Origin: Candidatus Sulfopaludibacter sp. SbA3
GTDB taxonomy: Bacteria; Acidobacteriota; Terriglobia; Bryobacterales; Bryobacteraceae
DNA length: 50,831 bases
Direction: 5' to 3'
Assembly (NCBI GenBank): GCA_945860645.1
Contig: CAMATG010000002.1
Coordinates: 1 to 50,831 of the forward strand
Part shown: one piece after another, positions 10,567 to 19,833 of the stretch
Numbering within the stretch: position 1 is the stretch's first letter
How the letters are laid out: each line of letters begins with the position of its first letter
The notes under the pieces: generated by a model
Told to the model about the DNA's origin: nothing
The model's database searches: none
What the model saw: only the letters and a program-made list of their open reading frames with translations
Position numbers and translations under genes: made by a program

Positions 10567-11148
10567 ATGACGACACCGGAAGTAACCCAACTTTTGCAAA
10601 AGTGGTCGGACGGCAATAACGCGGCGTTCGACTCCCTGACGCCCGTCGTGTACGACGAACTTCGGCGATTGGCGGCGATTTATCTGCATCGGGAGCGGTC
10701 CGATCATACGTTGCAGGCGACGGCGGTGGTGCATGAGGCCTACATGCGGCTTGTCGATCAGCGTTCGGTGCGCTGGCAGAACCGGGCGCATTTTTTCGGC
10801 ATCGCGGCGCAGATGATTCGCCGGATTCTGGTGGACCATGCGCGGGGTGTGCGAGCGGCCAAGCGGGGCAGCGGCGCGGTGGCGTTGTCGTTGGACGATG
10901 CGCTGGGCGTTTCCGAGAAGCGGGATATGGAGATTGAGGCGCTGGACGACGCCTTGGAAACGTTGAACAAGGTGGACCCGCAGCAGGCGCGGATTGTGGA
11001 ACTGCGATTCTTCACGGGCCTATCGATTGAGGAGACGGCGGAGGTGTTGGGCGTTTCGGAATCGACGGTGAAGCGGGACTGGGTGTCGGCAAAGGCGTGG
11101 TTGTTCCGGGAGTTATCTAAAACACAGGCGAAACCGGCCGGGGCATGA
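10567..11148 (+). CDS. ECF-type RNA polymerase sigma factor (TIGR02999-like)
   Basis: A 193 aa sigma-70-family factor. Region 2 is at residues 20-85 (FDSLTPVVYDELRRLAAIYLHRE, then AYMRLVDQ and WQNRAHFFGIAAQMIRRILVDHAR). Region 4 is near residues 130-180, with an HTH in LSIEETAEVLGVSESTVKRDWVSAKAWLFREL. The phrases VYDELRRLA and RAHFFGIAAQMIRRILVDHAR are hallmarks of the TIGR02999 group, which is abundant in Acidobacteriota and Planctomycetes and usually sits beside a Ser/Thr kinase instead of a classical anti-sigma factor. It overlaps the kinase gene by ATGA, so the pair is translationally coupled; phosphorylation-dependent control is the likely mode of regulation. Confidence 0.92.
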   Translation: MTTPEVTQLLQKWSDGNNAAFDSLTPVVYDELRRLAAIYLHRERSDHTLQATAVVHEAYMRLVDQRSVRWQNRAHFFGIAAQMIRRILVDHARGVRAAKRGSGAVALSLDDALGVSEKRDMEIEALDDALETLNKVDPQQARIVELRFFTGLSIEETAEVLGVSESTVKRDWVSAKAWLFRELSKTQAKPAGA

Positions 11149-13646
11149 CACCGGAGACGTCCCAACCGGCGCCCTCGGCCCGCTGGAAGCGGGTGAAGGA
11201 GGTCTTTGACCATGCGCTGGATCTGCCGCGCGGGGAGCTGACTCGTTACCTGGATGAGGTTTGCGGGACGGATGCGGCGTTGCGGTCGGAGGTGCTGTCG
11301 TTGATCGCGGCGCTGGGCGAGGCCGGGGCGTTTTTGGAAGACGCGGTGGTGAATCTGGCGAGTCCGCGGACGTCGGCGGGGCGGCAGATTGGGCCGTACC
11401 ATTTGGAGTCCTTGCTGGGGCAGGGCGGGATGGGTGAAGTTTACCTTTCCACGCGGGAGGTGGACGGCTACCAGATGCCTGTGGCGTTGAAGTTGATCCG
11501 CCATTCGGCGGTGACGCCTAACGCGCTGCGCCGTTTTCGGATGGAACGGCAGATTCTGGCGCGGTTGCACCATCCGGGGATCACGCAGTTGCTGGACGGC
11601 GGGATTACCGATGACGGGTTGCCGTATCTGGTCACCGAATATATAGACGGCACGGCGCTCGATAAGAGCGACGCGATGCGGGCGATGGATCTGCGGCAGC
11701 GGCTGGAGTCGTTTCTGTCGATCTGCGATGCCGTCAGTTACGCGCATCGGCAACTGGTGGTGCACGGGGATCTGAAGCCGGGCAATATATTGATGCGTGG
11801 CGAGGGCGGGATTAAGCTGCTGGACTTCGGGATTTCGCGGCTGCTTTTGGCGGGGGATGACACGACCGAGCAGGTGGTAGGAGCCACGACGCAACCGGCG
11901 ATGACGCCATCGTGGACCAGTCCGGAGCAACTGCGCGGGGAGCCGGCGGGCATTGCCTCCGACATCTATTCGCTGGGACGGATTCTTTACTATTTACTGA
12001 CCTGGGAGCAGGCGGTGCCGATGGAGCGGCTGACGCCGTTGCAATATTACGAAAAGCTGCAGAAAGAAGTACCGTTGCGGCCGAGCCATCGGGTTGGCGA
12101 CCGGCGGCTGGACGGTGATTTGGACAACATCGCGCTGAAGGCGGTGGAGTTCGAGCCGATGGAACGGTACCAGACCGTGGATGGGATGGCAGAGGATGTG
12201 CGCGCGCATTTGGCGTCGCGGCCGATTTCGGCGCGGGCGCATACGTGGACGTACCGAACGAATAAGTTTATCCGGCGGAACAAGCTGGTGGTGGTGGCGA
12301 CGGCGGCGGTGGCATTGGCGCTGATCGGCGGGTTGGCGATGACGCTTTGGCAGGCGCGGATTGCCCGGCAGAACTATGAGCGGGCCGAGCGGCGATTCCA
12401 GGATGTCCGGCGGCTGGCGAACACCTTCATTTTCGATATCGACGATGCCATTGCGCGCCTGCCCGGTTCGACGGCGGTGCGCGGGACGATTGTGCGCAAT
12501 TCGCTGCAGTATTTGGACGGGCTGGCGCAGGAGGCGAGCGACGATCCGACGCTGCAGGAAGAGTTGGCGATGGCGTATGAGAAAGTGGGCGACGTGCAGG
12601 GACGGCCGGGGGCGTTGAATCTGGGTGGGACGGCGGCGTCGTTGCAGAGTTACCGGAAGGCGGAAGGAATTCGGCGGGCGGTGTTGGAGGAGTCGAAAAC
12701 CGATGCCGACAGGGACCGGCGGGAAGAGGCGCTGGCGAATACGTTGATGCGGATCAGCTCGATTCTGCGGGCGACGGGGGAGGCCCAGTCGGCGCTGGAC
12801 GCCGACCGGACGGCGCTGGAGATGCGGCGGCGATTGTTGGACCGCAAGCCGGAGGACGTGACGCGGCAGCGCAATGTGGCGTCGAGCCTGACGGCGACCA
12901 GCGCGAGTTTGTCGCTGCTGGGGGCGTTCCAGGGTGTGCTGGAATTGCGGCGCGAGGGATTGGTTCTGTATGAGAAGCTGGCGAAGCGGAACGGCAGCAG
13001 CGAGGACGATCAGCAGGGGTTCGCCGTGGCGCAGACGCGCATGGCCAGCATTTTGCTGCATGAGAACGACATGAAGGGCGCGGTGCAGCATTACCGCGAG
13101 GCGCTGCGAATTCAGGTTCGTTTGTATGAACTGCATCGGGGCCAGACGCAGCACGTGATGGCGTTGGGGCTGGCGCACTCGAACCTGGGAAATGCGTTGC
13201 GGGTGTCCGGGGATCCGAAGGCGGCGCTGGTGGCGATGGACGACGCGGTGCGGCTGTTTGAACCGCTGGTCAACGCGGATGTCAACGAGGTGCGGACACG
13301 AACATTGCTGGCGACGGCGCGGCTGCGGCAGGCGCGGGCGTGGAACGACCTGGGCGACACCACGCGCGCCATGCGGATGCTGAACGGGGTGCTGGAAGAG
13401 CGGCGGCTGTTGGCGGAGCGGAATCCGGCGAACTCCGGCGCGCGGGGGGAAGTCGCCGAGGCGCATGGGGCGTTGGGGGATGTGGCGTTGCGGGCGAAGG
13501 CGTACGGCGATGCGACTGCGCACTATGAGAAGGCGCTGCAGTTGTTTGCGGAGTTGGAAAAAGAAGGGCGCTCCAATGCGGCCGATTCCGAGGAAAAAGC
13601 CAGAATTCAAGTGAGCCTGGCGGAAGCTGGTAAAAAGAAACTGTGA
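11145..13646 (+). CDS. Membrane Ser/Thr protein kinase with TPR-like sensor, non-RD type
   Basis: An 833 aa protein. A short N-terminal domain (WKRVKEVFDHALDLPRGELTRYL) precedes the kinase domain: P-loop GQGGMGEVYLS near residue 90, ATP lysine in VALKLIRH, catalytic loop HGDLKPGN (His207-Gly-Asp209) and DFG in LLDFGIS. The usual HRD arginine is replaced by Gly, making it a non-RD kinase whose activation need not depend on activation-loop phosphorylation. One transmembrane helix lies at about residues 380-402 (KLVVVATAAVALALIGGLAMTLW). The C-terminal half of about 430 residues is helical with TPR-like repeats (AHSNLGNALRVSGDPKAALVAMDDAV) and would be periplasmic. The gene is coupled to the ECF sigma gene upstream and mtgA downstream, suggesting an envelope signalling module. 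Confidence 0.9.
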   Translation: MTPETSQPAPSARWKRVKEVFDHALDLPRGELTRYLDEVCGTDAALRSEVLSLIAALGEAGAFLEDAVVNLASPRTSAGRQIGPYHLESLLGQGGMGEVYLSTREVDGYQMPVALKLIRHSAVTPNALRRFRMERQILARLHHPGITQLLDGGITDDGLPYLVTEYIDGTALDKSDAMRAMDLRQRLESFLSICDAVSYAHRQLVVHGDLKPGNILMRGEGGIKLLDFGISRLLLAGDDTTEQVVGATTQPAMTPSWTSPEQLRGEPAGIASDIYSLGRILYYLLTWEQAVPMERLTPLQYYEKLQKEVPLRPSHRVGDRRLDGDLDNIALKAVEFEPMERYQTVDGMAEDVRAHLASRPISARAHTWTYRTNKFIRRNKLVVVATAAVALALIGGLAMTLWQARIARQNYERAERRFQDVRRLANTFIFDIDDAIARLPGSTAVRGTIVRNSLQYLDGLAQEASDDPTLQEELAMAYEKVGDVQGRPGALNLGGTAASLQSYRKAEGIRRAVLEESKTDADRDRREEALANTLMRISSILRATGEAQSALDADRTALEMRRRLLDRKPEDVTRQRNVASSLTATSASLSLLGAFQGVLELRREGLVLYEKLAKRNGSSEDDQQGFAVAQTRMASILLHENDMKGAVQHYREALRIQVRLYELHRGQTQHVMALGLAHSNLGNALRVSGDPKAALVAMDDAVRLFEPLVNADVNEVRTRTLLATARLRQARAWNDLGDTTRAMRMLNGVLEERRLLAERNPANSGARGEVAEAHGALGDVALRAKAYGDATAHYEKALQLFAELEKEGRSNAADSEEKARIQVSLAEAGKKKL

Positions 13647-14314
13647 AGCGGCTGTGGCGCCGAGTGGTGCCGTTCCTCTTGAAACTGGTCGTGGGGTGTT
13701 ACGCCTTTTGGATCGGTTCGCTCGTTCTGTTCCGCTGGGTGACGCCGCCGACAACCGGGGTGCATCTGCAGCGGCGGGTGGAGTCGTGGTTCAAAAAGGG
13801 GCCGTATGAGAAGCGGTTCACGCCGGTGCCGATGGCGAAGATCTCGCCGCACCTGCGGCACGCGGTGGTGGCGGCGGAGGACACGCATTTCTACGAGCAT
13901 TGGGGGCTGGACTTCGGCGCGATGGCCGATGCGGCGCAGCAGGCCACGGAGAAGAAGCGGCGTTTGCGAGGGGCGTCGACATTGACGCAACAGTTGGTGA
14001 AGAATCTGTTCTTTACGACACATGCCAATCCGGTGCGGAAGGTGGTGGAGTGGACGCTGGCGCCGGTGGCGGATTTCGTGCTGGGGAAGGAACGGATATT
14101 GGAGTTGTATCTGAACCTAATCGAGTGGGGGCCCGGGGTATACGGGGCGGAGGCGGCGTCGCGGTACCACTACCACGCGCCGGCGGCGTCGATGTCGCGG
14201 GAGCAGGCGGCACGGTTGGCGGCGTGCATTCCGGCGCCGCGGCGGCGTCGGCCGGCGTCGATGAACATGTATGGGCCGATCATTGAAAACCGGATGCGGC
14301 AGATGGGGTATTGA
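13643..14314 (+). CDS. mtgA: Monofunctional biosynthetic peptidoglycan transglycosylase
   Basis: GT51-family enzyme that polymerises lipid II into glycan strands at the outer face of the inner membrane. The 223 aa match the usual MtgA length. An N-terminal membrane anchor (VVPFLLKLVVGCYAFWIGSLVLF) is followed by the GT51 motifs: AAEDTHFYEHWGLDF with the catalytic Glu, GASTLTQQLVKNLF, and GKERILELYLNLIEWGPGVYGAEAAS. No transpeptidase domain is present. Translation starts at a GTG overlapping the kinase stop (GTGA), so it is the third gene of the sigma factor-kinase operon. The placement suggests that the signalling module and cell-wall synthesis are co-expressed. Confidence 0.93.
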   Translation: MKRLWRRVVPFLLKLVVGCYAFWIGSLVLFRWVTPPTTGVHLQRRVESWFKKGPYEKRFTPVPMAKISPHLRHAVVAAEDTHFYEHWGLDFGAMADAAQQATEKKRRLRGASTLTQQLVKNLFFTTHANPVRKVVEWTLAPVADFVLGKERILELYLNLIEWGPGVYGAEAASRYHYHAPAASMSREQAARLAACIPAPRRRRPASMNMYGPIIENRMRQMGY

Positions 14315-14344
14315 GCCGGGCGTCCGCAGTGCCCCGGGACTCGA

Positions 14345-14350
14345 TATGAT
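14345..14350 (+). promoter_or_regulatory. Candidate -10 box (TATGAT) of the formate dehydrogenase operon
   Basis: TATGAT lies 9 nt before the first ATG of fdoG at 14360, so the transcript would start almost at the start codon. The -35 region is not recognisable. Confidence 0.4.
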
Positions 14351-14359
14351 AGTGCGCTG

Positions 14360-17300
14360 ATGATGCTGCCAGTGAACCGCCGACAGTTTTTGCAGGCCGG
14401 CGCCGCCGTAACCGCGACAGCCTTTGGCTTCCGCCTGGAGGCCGCCAGCGCCGTGGCCCGGGAATTGAAGATTGCCCGCACGAATCAGGTGCAAAGTGTT
14501 TGCCCGTACTGCGCCGTTGGATGCGGCGTGGTGATCCATACGACGGGGGAGCGCGTCAAAAACGCACGGCCCACGGTGGTCCATATCGAAGGCGATCCGG
14601 ACAGCCCTGTGAATCGCGGCACGCTTTGCTCCAAGGGCATTTCGTTGAAGGAGTTTGTCGTCAACGATCGCCGTTTGACTAAGCCGCAGTACCGCGCGGC
14701 GGGGTCTGGCGAGTGGACGGACATCTCGTGGGACGACGCCATTCAGAAGATCGCGCGGCGGATCAAGGACACGCGCGACAAGGGGTTCCAGGAGCAGGAC
14801 GCGCAGGGGCGGACCGTGAACCGGTTGGACACGCTGGGGCTGATCGGCGGCTGTACCGACACCAACGAGATCAACTATCTCCTTGGGAAATTCAGATTTG
14901 GCCTCGGGATCCTACCGTACGAAAATCAGGCCAGGCTTTGACACGGTCCCACGGTGGTCAGTTTGGCCGCCACATTTGGACGAGGGGCAATGACGAATGG
15001 CTGGTGCGACATCGCGAATACCGATGTCGCGCTGGTGATGGGCGGGAATCCGGCGGAGAATCATCCGGTTGGATTCCGTTTTGTGATGGAAGCCAAGCGG
15101 AAGCGCAAGGCGAAGCTAATCTGTATTGACCCGCGTTTCAACCGTACGGCCGCGGTGAGTGATCTCTACGTCCCCATGCGAGCGGGGACCGACATCGCGT
15201 TTCTGGGCGGGTTGATTCACTACGCGATCTCGAACGATCTGTGCCACATGGATTACGTGCGGGCGCACACCAACGCGCCGTTTCTGTTGCGGGAGGATTT
15301 CTCGTTCAGCGAGGGGCATTTCTCCGGCTGGGACGCCGAAAAGAAGAGCTACGACAAGGCCACTTGGCAGTACGAGTTGGATGGCGCGGGGTATGCCAAG
15401 GTGGACCCCACGCTCGAAAATCCGCGCTCCATCTTCCAGCAGATGAAGCGCCACTATTCGCGCTATACGGCGGAAAAAGTGGCGGAAATCTGCGGGTGCA
15501 CGGCGGAGGATTTCAAGAAGGCCGCGGCGCTGATTTGCAGTACCGGGCGGGCTGGGAAAGTCGGGACGATTCTCTACGCGCTGGGCTGGACGCACCATTC
15601 GCATTCGGTCCAATTGATTCACACCGGAGCGATGCTGCAGTTGCTGTTGGGCAATATCGGCTTGCCCGGCGGCGGCATTAATGCCCAGCGCGGACACGCG
15701 AATATTCAGGGTTCCACGGACATGGGCGCATGGAACATGCTGCCCGGGTATCTGCGGCTGCCGCGTGCCAATCACGTTTCGCTCGACGCGTATCTGAAGG
15801 CCACGACGCCGAAGCCGCTGCGGCCGAATTCGATGAATTACTGGGGAAATACGCCGAAGTTCGCGACCAGTCTGTTGAAGGCCTACTACGGCGACCGCGC
15901 GAAGAAGGAAAACGATTTCGGGTATCAATGGCTGCCGAAGCTGGGCGAGACCGAGAATCAAAGCTGGGGCTACTTCTTCGATCGAATGCATCGGAAAGAG
16001 ATGCACGGCTTCATCAGCTTCGGTATGAACCCGGTGGCCAATGGGCCGAATACGGAGAAGATGCTGGAGGCGCTGGCGAATCTGGATTGGCTCGTTGTTG
16101 TCGAGAATTTTGAGACGGAGACCGCGTCGTTCTGGAACGCCAAAAAGCTGGGCGAGAAGTTCTATCCGAAGTACGTCGATCCGGCGAAGATTCAGACGGA
16201 AGTGATTCTGCTGCCGGCCGCGTGCTTCGCGGAAAAAGACGGTTCGTTCGTCAACAGTTCCCGCTGGCTGCAATGGAAGAAAGCGGCGGTGCCGCCGCCG
16301 GGGATCGCCAAGCCGGATCACGAAATCATCGCCCGCATCTTCATGGCTGTCCGCGCGCTCTATGAAAAAGAGGGCGGAAAAGGCATGGAACCGTTGATGG
16401 CGATGCAATGGAATTACGCGCAGCCGCTGACGCCTTCGCTGGAGGAAGTGGCGCGCGAAGTGAATGGGCGGGACTTGACGACAGGCGCGCAGGTTCCCGG
16501 GTTCGCCGCGTTGAAGGACGATGGGTCCACGGCGTGCGGCAACTGGGTTTATAGCGGGTCGTGGACGGAGGCCGGCAACAACATGGCGCGCCGCGGGCAG
16601 GAGGATCCAACGGGTTTAGGTCTGTTCCCGAACTACGCGTGGAGCTGGCCGGCCAATCGCCGTATTCTGTACAACCGCGCGTCGAACGACGCCGACGGGA
16701 AGCCCTGGTCGGAGAGCCACGCCAGCATTCGCTGGAATGGAACGAAGTGGACGGGTGACACCCCGGACTACAAGGCGGACGCGGGTCCGCACGACTACGG
16801 CGCCTTCATCATGCTTCCGGAGGGCGTGGCGAAGTTCTACACCACTGAGCTGGCCGAGGGGCCGTTCCCGGAACATTACGAACCAATGGAATCGCCGGTG
16901 AAAAACGCGCTCCATCCCAATGCCTCCGCCAACCCGTGCGCGCCGGTGATGACCAGCAGCGCGGACGCCATGGGCACGCCCGACAAGTACCCCTACGTCG
17001 CCATCACCTACCGGCTGACGGAGCACTTCCACTACTGGACGAAGCATGTGGCCAGCGGCGCCGAACTGCAGAGCAATTTCTTCGTGGAATTGCCGGAGGC
17101 GCTTGCGAAGGAAAAAGGAATCAAGGGTGGCGATGCCGTCCGCGTCTCCTCCGCGCGTGGCACTGTGGAGGGCCCGGCGATGGTTACCCAACGCATGCGG
17201 CCGCTCACCGTTGGCGGCAAGACGATCTACCACGTGGGCATTCCCATTCACTGGGGCTACGTGGGCCGCGTGCGCGGGCCGCTGGTCAATAACCTCACGC

Positions 17301-17371
17301 CATCGGCGTTCGATCCCAACTCCGGAACCCCTGAATATAAGGGCTTCCTGGTTAACGTGGAGAAGCTCTAA
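14360..17371 (+). CDS. fdoG: Formate dehydrogenase (FdnG/FdoG type) alpha subunit, selenocysteine protein
   Basis: Catalytic subunit oxidising formate to CO2 in the periplasm. It carries a bis-molybdopterin Mo or W centre and one [4Fe-4S] cluster. The ORF track splits it at TGA 14939-14941, but the frame stays open on both sides and the joined product (1003 aa) has the family wording NQARL-U-HGPTVVSLAATFGRGAMTN, so the TGA encodes selenocysteine at position 194. The Tat signal is NRRQFLQAGAA (Arg7-Arg8). Cluster ligands are Cys48, Cys51, Cys55 and Cys90 (CPYCAVGC, GTLCSKG). A SECIS-like hairpin follows the TGA. The next gene begins 2 bp after the stop. Expression requires SelA, SelB and SelC, which are not in the window. 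Confidence 0.95.
14939..14971 (+). promoter_or_regulatory. Selenocysteine UGA codon with bacterial SECIS-like hairpin
   Basis: The UGA at 14939-14941 is followed after 11 nt by GGUGGUC-AGUUU-GGCCGCC (14953-14971), a 7-bp stem including two G-U pairs, closed by a 5-nt loop with the AGU start seen in E. coli fdnG/fdhF elements. Position and shape fit SelB recognition. The codons inside the hairpin still encode the conserved VVSLAAT segment. Confidence 0.85.
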
Positions 17372-17373
17372 CC

Positions 17374-18174
17374 ATGCCGGCAACGACAGTCGCGAAGTTG
17401 GTCGATACCTCGCTGTGCATCGGTTGCAAGGCGTGCGAGGTGGCGTGCCAGGAGTGGAACGATCAGGAGTTCACGCTCGGTGTTTTCAACAATACGTACC
17501 AGACGCAGCCGGACCTGACGCCCAGTTTTTGGAACCTCATCAAGTTCAACGAACACGTCGACGACGGCGTGAACAGCTGGCTGATGGCGAAGTATCAGTG
17601 TATGCATTGCGCCGATCCGGGCTGCCTGAAGGCGTGCCCGGCGCCGGGCGCCATCGTGCAGTTGCCGAACGGGATCGTGGATTTCAAACAGGACAACTGC
17701 ATCGGCTGCGGGTACTGCATCACCGGTTGCCCGTTCGATGTACCGCGGCTGAGCCCCACATCGAAAAAGGTCTACAAGTGCTCGCTGTGCTCGGACCGCG
17801 TCGGGGCTGGCATGACGCCGGCCTGCATCCGTACGTGCCCGACGAACTGTTTGACCTTTGGTTCGCGCACGGATCTGGTGCAACTGGCGGAGATCCGCAC
17901 GGCGGAGCTGAAGGAAGATGGCTTCAAGGACGCCGGGATTTACGACGGTCCGGGCGTCGGCGGCACCAACGTGATGTATGTGTTGAAGCATGCTTCGGAG
18001 CCTGAAAAATATGGGTTGCCGAAGGACCCGCGGATTCCCTGGACGGTGTCGCTGTGGAAAGGCCCGCTGAAGTGGGCGGCCAACGCGGCGTTCCTGGGAA
18101 CGGCCGTTGGCGCGATGCTGCACTATTTGAAATTCGGACCCAAGGAGACGCATGATGACGACGAAGTCGCTTGA
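17374..18174 (+). CDS. fdoH: Formate dehydrogenase beta subunit, four-cluster ferredoxin type
   Basis: A 266 aa electron-transfer subunit passing electrons from the catalytic subunit to the cytochrome b subunit. Four cysteine groups for [4Fe-4S] clusters are visible: CIGCKACEVAC near residue 15, CMHCADPGCLKACP near 75, CIGCGYCITGCP near 109, and CSLCSDRVGAGMTPACIRTCP near 132. A single C-terminal membrane helix (WAANAAFLGTAVGAMLHYL) anchors it as in FdnH/FdoH. It has no own signal and would be exported as a complex with the Tat-dependent alpha subunit. It starts 2 bp after fdoG and overlaps fdoI by 23 bp. Confidence 0.93.
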   Translation: MPATTVAKLVDTSLCIGCKACEVACQEWNDQEFTLGVFNNTYQTQPDLTPSFWNLIKFNEHVDDGVNSWLMAKYQCMHCADPGCLKACPAPGAIVQLPNGIVDFKQDNCIGCGYCITGCPFDVPRLSPTSKKVYKCSLCSDRVGAGMTPACIRTCPTNCLTFGSRTDLVQLAEIRTAELKEDGFKDAGIYDGPGVGGTNVMYVLKHASEPEKYGLPKDPRIPWTVSLWKGPLKWAANAAFLGTAVGAMLHYLKFGPKETHDDDEVA

Positions 18175-18769
18175 GCGTTTCTCGTTCGCCGAACGGGCGT
18201 CCCACTGGACTTCGGCGCTCTGTTTTCTGTACGCGGCATTCACCGGCCTCGCGCTTTGGTCGCCGCGAATGTTCTGGCTTTCCGGGGTGTTTGGTGGTGG
18301 CGAAACGGTCCGCGCCTGGCACCCGTGGGCTGGTTTGTTCTTCGCACTGGCGCTGGGTGTGATGTTTCGCCGCTGGGCCGGGCAAATGCAATTGGATAGT
18401 GACGACGAGATCTGGCTGGCCAAGAGCCATCTGTATGCGCAGCACATTGAAGCCGGGATGCCGGAGACGGGCCGCTTCAATGCCGGGCAGAAGATGATGT
18501 TCTGGCTGCAATCGGCCAGCGCGTTTTTCCTGCTGTTGTCGGGCGTGGTGATCTGGTTTCCGGAAGTTGCGCCGCGCTCGGCACGGCTCATCGCCATCCT
18601 TCTGCACCCGCTGTGCGCCGCGGTATCGATGGGCGGCATCATGGTGCATTTCTACATGAGTACGCTGGCCGTTCCCGGCTCGATGGGCGCGATGATTCGC
18701 GGTAGAGTGAGCACCGGTTGGGCCAAATCCCATCACGGCAAATGGTTCCGCGAGGTCTCCGGCCGGTGA
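18152..18769 (+). CDS. fdoI: Formate dehydrogenase gamma subunit, cytochrome b
   Basis: A 205 aa membrane subunit with about four transmembrane helices (ASHWTSALCFLYAAFTGLALW, WHPWAGLFFALALGVMF, FWLQSASAFFLLLSGVVIWF and IAILLHPLCAAVSMGGIMVHFYM). Histidines in ERASHW, RAWHPW, LLHP and MVHFY are candidate ligands for the two b hemes; it would reduce menaquinone at the inner membrane. The start is the first of two adjacent ATG codons inside the end of fdoH (23-bp overlap), so translation is coupled. It completes an FdnGHI-like respiratory complex. Confidence 0.9.
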   Translation: MMTTKSLERFSFAERASHWTSALCFLYAAFTGLALWSPRMFWLSGVFGGGETVRAWHPWAGLFFALALGVMFRRWAGQMQLDSDDEIWLAKSHLYAQHIEAGMPETGRFNAGQKMMFWLQSASAFFLLLSGVVIWFPEVAPRSARLIAILLHPLCAAVSMGGIMVHFYMSTLAVPGSMGAMIRGRVSTGWAKSHHGKWFREVSGR

Positions 18770-19431
18770 GGGCGGCGCGCGCGCGTCACCTTGCCGCGCG
18801 GTATCCCCAGTCGGCGGAAGTACTTGCGTTGGTCGCCGCCGCGTATGAGCTGATCGGCGATCTGCAGCCCGCATTTGCGGAGGCGCAACCGCTGGCCGAG
18901 CGGCTCCGCGCCGCCCTGGGCGACCGTGCGCCGGAGCCCGTCCGCGACGCGGCTCCCAGCATCGAAACCTACTACAACACGCCCAACCCGTTTGACCCCG
19001 CCAGCTTCTTTTCGCGCCTGGCGCTGGAGGCCTGGGCCCGCCACGCGCCGCTCCAATTCCCCAACGCCGCCCCCAACGAATGCCCGCGCTGTGGCCACGC
19101 CCCGCAGTTCGGTGTGCTGCGCCCGTCGGGCAACGGGGACGCGCTGTTTCTGGCCTGTTCGCTGTGCCGGCACGAGTGGCCGTTTCGCCGCGCCACCTGC
19201 CCGGAGTGCGCGGAAGCCGATGCGGAGAAGCTCAGCTATTACGCCGCCGATGCCCTGCCATTCGCGCAAACCCAGACCTGCCAAACCTGTAACGCGTACA
19301 TCCATCTCCTCAGCCCGGAGCGGGAACTGGCGATGATCCCGGAAGTGGATGAACTGGCCTTGTTGCCGCTCGATGTGTGGGCGCAGGAACAGGGGTTTCA
19401 CAAAGTTTGGCCAAATCTCGCCGGGCTGTGA
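18766..19431 (+). CDS. fdhE: Formate dehydrogenase accessory protein FdhE
   Basis: Rubredoxin-like accessory factor needed for maturation of respiratory formate dehydrogenases. Four CxxC pairs are visible: CPRCGHAP, CSLCRHEW, CPECAEA and CQTCNAYI, with the conserved FLACSLCRHEWPFRRATCPEC region. The track starts at 18718, inside fdoI; the GTG at 18766 overlapping the fdoI stop (GTGA) is preferred and gives 221 aa. That is shorter than the roughly 300 aa of the E. coli protein, mainly at the N-terminus. It is the last gene of the fdo operon. The formate dehydrogenase sulfur carrier gene fdhD is not in the window. Confidence 0.88.
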   Translation: MRAARARHLAARYPQSAEVLALVAAAYELIGDLQPAFAEAQPLAERLRAALGDRAPEPVRDAAPSIETYYNTPNPFDPASFFSRLALEAWARHAPLQFPNAAPNECPRCGHAPQFGVLRPSGNGDALFLACSLCRHEWPFRRATCPECAEADAEKLSYYAADALPFAQTQTCQTCNAYIHLLSPERELAMIPEVDELALLPLDVWAQEQGFHKVWPNLAGL

Positions 19432-19451
19432 ACTTTTTGCGAGCGCCTGCG

Positions 19452-19480
19452 TAGTGATAGTAGACTGTCTTCTGTCACTA
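19452..19480 (+). promoter_or_regulatory. Inverted-repeat operator before padR
   Basis: TAGTGATAG-N11-CTGTCACTA is an 8-of-9 inverted repeat whose right arm touches the padR start codon. Possible -10 boxes lie between the arms (TAGACT, 19461-19466). Autorepression by PadR is the natural reading; the arms differ from the classical ATGT-N8-ACAT operator. Confidence 0.5.
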
Positions 19481-19824
19481 TGGAAAAATCGGAAACCGAA
19501 CGCGTCGAATTGTTGTACGGCACCCTGGACATGCTGGTCCTCCAAACCCTATTGTTTGGGCCCTGCCACGGCCACGCGATCGCCAAACACATACAACGGA
19601 CCAGTGACGAAGCGTTTCTGGTGGAACATGGTTCGCTCTACCCTGCGCTGCATCGCCTGGAGCGCCAAGGCTGGGTAACCACGAACTGGGATAAGGCCCC
19701 GGGTAAGAACCGCGAGGTGAAGTATTACCTTTTGACGCCCGCCGGCAAGAAGCAACTAACCGCCCAACAAAACAAGTGGGCGCAACTGGTGGCCGCCATC
19801 GGAAAGGTGATGCGGCCCGCGTGA
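19480..19824 (+). CDS. PadR-family transcriptional regulator
   Basis: A 114 aa winged-helix regulator: ELLYGTLDMLVLQTLLFGPCHGHAIAKHIQR forms helices 1-2, LVEHGSLYPALHRLERQGWVTTNW is the recognition helix and wing, and KYYLLTPAGKKQLTAQQNKW leads into the dimerisation helix. This is the short acidobacterial-type PadR that precedes ADOP permeases and probably represses them. It ends 9 bp before the permease gene, with which it should share a transcript. An inverted repeat overlaps its promoter and start. Confidence 0.92.
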   Translation: MEKSETERVELLYGTLDMLVLQTLLFGPCHGHAIAKHIQRTSDEAFLVEHGSLYPALHRLERQGWVTTNWDKAPGKNREVKYYLLTPAGKKQLTAQQNKWAQLVAAIGKVMRPA

Positions 19825-19833
19825 GGTGAGGCG

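Noticed and set aside
14954-17371. Separate 805-aa oxidoreductase gene starting at a GTG
   Set aside because: It is the part of fdoG after the selenocysteine TGA, in the same frame, and has no independent start signals.
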